A stretch of 34,927 nucleotides of DNA from Ruminococcus sp. (GTDB lineage: Bacteria > Bacillota > Clostridia > Oscillospirales > Ruminococcaceae). Below, one piece after another: positions 32,410 through 34,927 of this stretch. How positions within the stretch are numbered: position 1 is the stretch's first letter; each line of letters starts with the position of its first letter. The position numbers were made by a program, and so were the translations under genes. The stretch covers positions 1 to 34,927 of the forward strand of contig SVNM01000021.1 in assembly GCA_015066875.1 (NCBI GenBank), written 5' to 3'. Below the pieces are notes generated by a model, which was given only the letters and a program-made list of their open reading frames with translations, did no database searches and had not been told where the DNA came from.

Positions 32410-33594
32410 ATGAAGATTAATCTTGCCGTTCTTTTCGGCGGAAAAAGCGTTGAACACGAGGTTTCCGTTATTTCAGCTGTTCAGGCTATGGCCAGCATGG
32501 ATAAGGAAAAATACAACATTATCCCCGTTTATATGACCAAGGCTAATGAGTTCTACACAGGCGAAAAGCTTATGGATATCAACTCCTACAAGGATATCCC
32601 CGCTATGCTCAAGGAGTGTACAGAGTGTATAATGCTCAGAAGCGAGGGCAAGGTTCAGCTTATCCGCCAGAAGATGAAGAAGTTTGGCTCTAACGTAATT
32701 TCCGATGTGGATATTGCTTTCCCTATCGTTCACGGAACAAATGTTGAGGACGGAGCTCTTCAGGGCTTCCTTCAGACTCTTGATATCCCCTATGTTGGCT
32801 GTGACGTGCTTTCTTCCGCTGTGGGTATGGATAAGTTCGTTATGAAAATTCTCCTCAAGGACGCGGGCTTCCCTGTGCTTGACTGCTGTCGTTTTTCCGA
32901 TTTTGACGCTGAAAATATTGAAAAGTGTCTTGACGAGGTTGAGGCTAAGTTCAGCTATCCCGTTATCGTTAAGCCTATAAATCTCGGCTCAAGCGTTGGT
33001 ATCTCAAAGGCTAAGGACCGTGCTTCACTTGAAAAATCCATTGAGGAGGCTTTTGAATTCGCAGACAGAATTCTCGTAGAGCCAGCTGTTGTAAAGCTCA
33101 AGGAGATAAACTGCTCAGTAGTGGGCGACAGCGAGTCCGCAGAGGCTTCTGTGCTTGAAGAGCCCGTTCAGTGCGACGAAATCCTCAGCTATAAGGACAA
33201 ATACGTTGCCGGCGACAAAACAGGTGGCGGAAGCAAGGGTATGGCTACACTCAAGAGAAAAATCCCCGCTGAAATTACCGCAGAACAGGACGAGTATATC
33301 AGAAAAATCGCTGTTGACGCTTTCCGTTATCTTGGCTGTTGCGGAGTTACACGTATCGACTTTATGATCGATATGGAAACAGACAAGGTATACCTCAACG
33401 AAATCAACACTATCCCCGGCTCGCTTTCTTTCTATCTGTGGGAGCCTAAGGGTGTTAAATATACCCAGCTTCTTGAGCGTATGATAAGTCTTGCTCTCAA
33501 GCGTGCACGTAAGAATGAGAAGATCAGCTACTCCTTTGACACAAATATCCTCTCTATGGGAGGAAGCTTCGGTGCAAAGGGAAGCAAAAGATAA
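32410..33594 (+). CDS. ddl: D-alanine--D-alanine ligase family protein
   Basis: This 394-residue ATP-grasp ligase should join two D-Ala for peptidoglycan. The start INLAVLFGGKSVEHEVSVIS has the D-Ala ligase signature GGKSVEHEVS. The middle has AFPIVHGTNVEDGALQGFLQ and the grasp motif PVIVKPINLGSSVGISK. The omega-loop region has SYKDKY, as in D-Ala-D-Ala rather than D-Ala-D-Lac enzymes. The C-terminal motif is NEINTIPGSLSFYLWEP, less common than the usual NTxPGMT. It is slightly long because of a basic tail. AAGGAGA precedes the ATG. It shares an operon with the acetyltransferase (28 bp apart). Confidence 0.92.
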   Translation: MKINLAVLFGGKSVEHEVSVISAVQAMASMDKEKYNIIPVYMTKANEFYTGEKLMDINSYKDIPAMLKECTECIMLRSEGKVQLIRQKMKKFGSNVISDVDIAFPIVHGTNVEDGALQGFLQTLDIPYVGCDVLSSAVGMDKFVMKILLKDAGFPVLDCCRFSDFDAENIEKCLDEVEAKFSYPVIVKPINLGSSVGISKAKDRASLEKSIEEAFEFADRILVEPAVVKLKEINCSVVGDSESAEASVLEEPVQCDEILSYKDKYVAGDKTGGGSKGMATLKRKIPAEITAEQDEYIRKIAVDAFRYLGCCGVTRIDFMIDMETDKVYLNEINTIPGSLSFYLWEPKGVKYTQLLERMISLALKRARKNEKISYSFDTNILSMGGSFGAKGSKR

Positions 33595-33622
33595 TACGTA
33601 AAAAATCAAGGGAGGATCAGAT

Positions 33623-34261
33623 ATGACCGAAAAAGAAAAAATGCTTGCGGGCGAGCTCTATTTCAGCGGTGATAAGGAGCTTGTTGATGAGCGCGTAAAG
33701 GCAAAGAAGCTCTGTGCAGACTATAACAGCACTGTCTACAACGACTATATGAAGCGTGATCGTGTTCTTACAAAGCTTCTTGGCGGTAAGGGCGAAAATA
33801 CCGTTATTGAGTATAACTTTTTCTGCGATTACGGCTATAACATCAAGGTGGGCGACAACTTCTACTCAAATCACAACTGCGTGATTATCGACTGTGCTCC
33901 CGTAACCTTCGGAAACAACGTATTTATCGGTCCTAACTGCGGATTTTACACTGCGGGACACCCTCTGGGAGCTACTGCACGAAACAGCGGTCTTGAATAT
34001 GCCGAGCCCATTACTGTGGGAAATGACGTATGGATAGGCGGAAATGTCTGCGTAATGCCGGGTGTTAAAATCGGCGATAACGTTGTAATCGGCGGAGGAA
34101 GCGTTGTTGTAAAGGATATTCCTTCGGGCAGTGTTGCTGTGGGAAATCCCTGCAGAGTAATAAAGAAGGTTCCTAAAAGCGATATTCCCGACGCTATCGT
34201 GGATATCAGGGATATTATGGACGCTGAATCAGAAAAAAAGGATAAATCAAAGAAGAAATAA
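33623..34261 (+). CDS. Maltose O-acetyltransferase-type hexapeptide acetyltransferase
   Basis: This 212-residue protein is a left-handed beta-helix acetyltransferase of the Maa/LacA/NodL group, using acetyl-CoA to acetylate a sugar or similar hydroxyl. MLAGELYFSGDKEL is the typical Maa N-terminal domain, His113 in TAGHPLGATAR is the catalytic His, and hexapeptide repeats run from about 73 to 178 (IGNDVWIGGNVCVMPGVKIG type). The tail is Lys-rich. GGGAGG is 10 nt before the ATG. A cell-wall or glycan substrate is suggested only by the adjacent ddl. Confidence 0.9.
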   Translation: MTEKEKMLAGELYFSGDKELVDERVKAKKLCADYNSTVYNDYMKRDRVLTKLLGGKGENTVIEYNFFCDYGYNIKVGDNFYSNHNCVIIDCAPVTFGNNVFIGPNCGFYTAGHPLGATARNSGLEYAEPITVGNDVWIGGNVCVMPGVKIGDNVVIGGGSVVVKDIPSGSVAVGNPCRVIKKVPKSDIPDAIVDIRDIMDAESEKKDKSKKK

Positions 34262-34274
34262 TTATTGCGTGATA

Positions 34275-34306
34275 CAGGCTTTTTTCAGCGAAATGGGAAA
34301 AGCCTG
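34275..34306 (+). other. Stem-loop between acetyltransferase and LysR gene
   Basis: CAGGCTTTT (34275-34283) pairs with AAAAGCCTG (34298-34306), a 9-bp stem. No clear T-tract follows, so it is a weak or leaky terminator, or a leader structure for the next gene. Confidence 0.45.
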
Positions 34307-34341
34307 ATGACTTTTATACGCTTGCGGAGGTGACTTTACAG

Positions 34342-34927
34342 GTGAATACACTTCATTTCAGATATGCCCTCGAAATCGAAAAAACACGTTCCATCACACA
34401 GGCTGCGGAAAATCTGTATATGGCTCAGCCTAACCTGAGTAAAGCTATCAAGGAGCTTGAAAATACTTTGGGTATAACTATTTTCCGCCGTACTGCCAAG
34501 GGTGTTATCCCTACAGACCAGGGTATGCGCTTTCTTGAATGTGCAAGACAGGTGCTTATCCAGATTGATAATATGGAGGCTATACACGCCCCCGATAAAT
34601 CCCAGAAGCAGAAAATCAAGGTATCTTCTCCCCGAACAGACTACATTTCCTGTGCTTTTTCACAGCTCGTTTCAGGGTTTGACTGCGCCGAGGGAATAGA
34701 GGTAGTGCTTCACGAAACAAATCCTGTAAAGGTTATTTCAGATGTGAGGGAAAGAGGGTATGACTTCGGCATTATCCGCTTCAGAAAAATATACGAAAAG
34801 TATTTTCTTGATCACCTCGCTGAAAAAAATCTCGACCACCGTATTCTGTGGGAGTTCGAAATGCTGGCTCTTATGCCTCAGGAGCACCCTATGGCAAGCG
34901 AATCTGTAATTACTTATAGATCGGAAG
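34342..34927 (+). CDS. LysR-family transcriptional regulator, 3' truncated by window end
   Basis: The first 195 codons of a LysR-type regulator are present. The winged helix-turn-helix is clear: HFRYALEIEKTRSITQAAEN, then MAQPNLSKAIKELENTLGI and FRRTAKGVIPTDQG. The effector domain starts after a linker (SQKQKIKVSSP). The start is GTG at 34342 with GCGGAGG 11 nt upstream; an upstream in-frame GTG overlaps that ribosome site. The target is unknown; LysR proteins often regulate a neighbouring gene, which here would be outside the window or the upstream acetyltransferase unit. Confidence 0.93.
   Translation, partial: MNTLHFRYALEIEKTRSITQAAENLYMAQPNLSKAIKELENTLGITIFRRTAKGVIPTDQGMRFLECARQVLIQIDNMEAIHAPDKSQKQKIKVSSPRTDYISCAFSQLVSGFDCAEGIEVVLHETNPVKVISDVRERGYDFGIIRFRKIYEKYFLDHLAEKNLDHRILWEFEMLALMPQEHPMASESVITYRSE

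Overview
The window is a chromosomal replication-origin region from a Bacillota (Firmicutes) bacterium, most likely a gut Oscillospiraceae/Ruminococcus-type organism. The basis is the gene order jag-yidC-yidD-rnpA-rpmH (minus strand), then dnaA-oriC-dnaN-(small membrane protein)-yaaA-recF-remB-...-gyrB-...-gyrA (plus strand), the moderate GC content, the short Gram-positive-type GyrB, strong GGAGG ribosome sites and several TTG starts. Species is not determinable from the sequence alone.

Layout. 1-330: a fold-back, MITE-like intergenic element. 335-3485: the minus-strand ribosomal/RNase P/membrane-insertase cluster. 3486-6060: dnaA flanked on both sides by degenerate DnaA-box clusters. 6065-16129: the dnaN-recF-gyrB-gyrA cluster, which carries an inserted REP-associated tyrosine transposase (RAYT) directly in front of gyrB. 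16330-18667: a YkgJ-type Fe/Zn-cluster protein and a polysaccharide/lipid flippase. 18902-20236 (minus): aspartate kinase. 20925-27871 (minus): a tightly packed seven-gene catabolic-looking operon (MmgE/PrpD, aldo/keto reductase, phosphonopyruvate-decarboxylase-like TPP enzyme, unknown TIM-barrel protein, CitE-like lyase, two-subunit class I fumarase/tartrate dehydratase) driven by a consensus promoter and carrying two identical palindromic operator candidates. 28835-34261: an alpha/beta hydrolase, a membrane-fused MurF-like ligase, a D-Ala-D-Ala ligase and a hexapeptide acetyltransferase (cell-wall genes). 34342-end: a truncated LysR regulator.

The most striking signal is a family of about forty short palindromes (25-29 nt) that share the outer ends TGTAGGG and CCCG but have several different, compensating stem 'words'. 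They fill almost every gap between transcription units from dnaA rightward and are absent from operon interiors. Two copies of one word lie, in inverted orientation and in frame, inside the coding sequence of the RAYT gene itself. I interpret this as a REP/RAYT-like system in which the transposase gene carries its own recognition palindromes as part of the open reading frame. Several intergenic copies are arranged as head-to-head pairs with a conserved roughly 19-nt spacer (REPIN-like), one copy appears to serve as an intrinsic terminator, one array has a 57-bp period beside oriC, and two copies are expanded at the centre by a second hairpin.

The seven-gene operon reads as a possible linear route: dehydration/hydration of a hydroxy-carboxylic acid, retro-aldol cleavage, decarboxylation of a 2-oxo acid and reduction of the aldehyde. 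The substrate cannot be read from the sequence.
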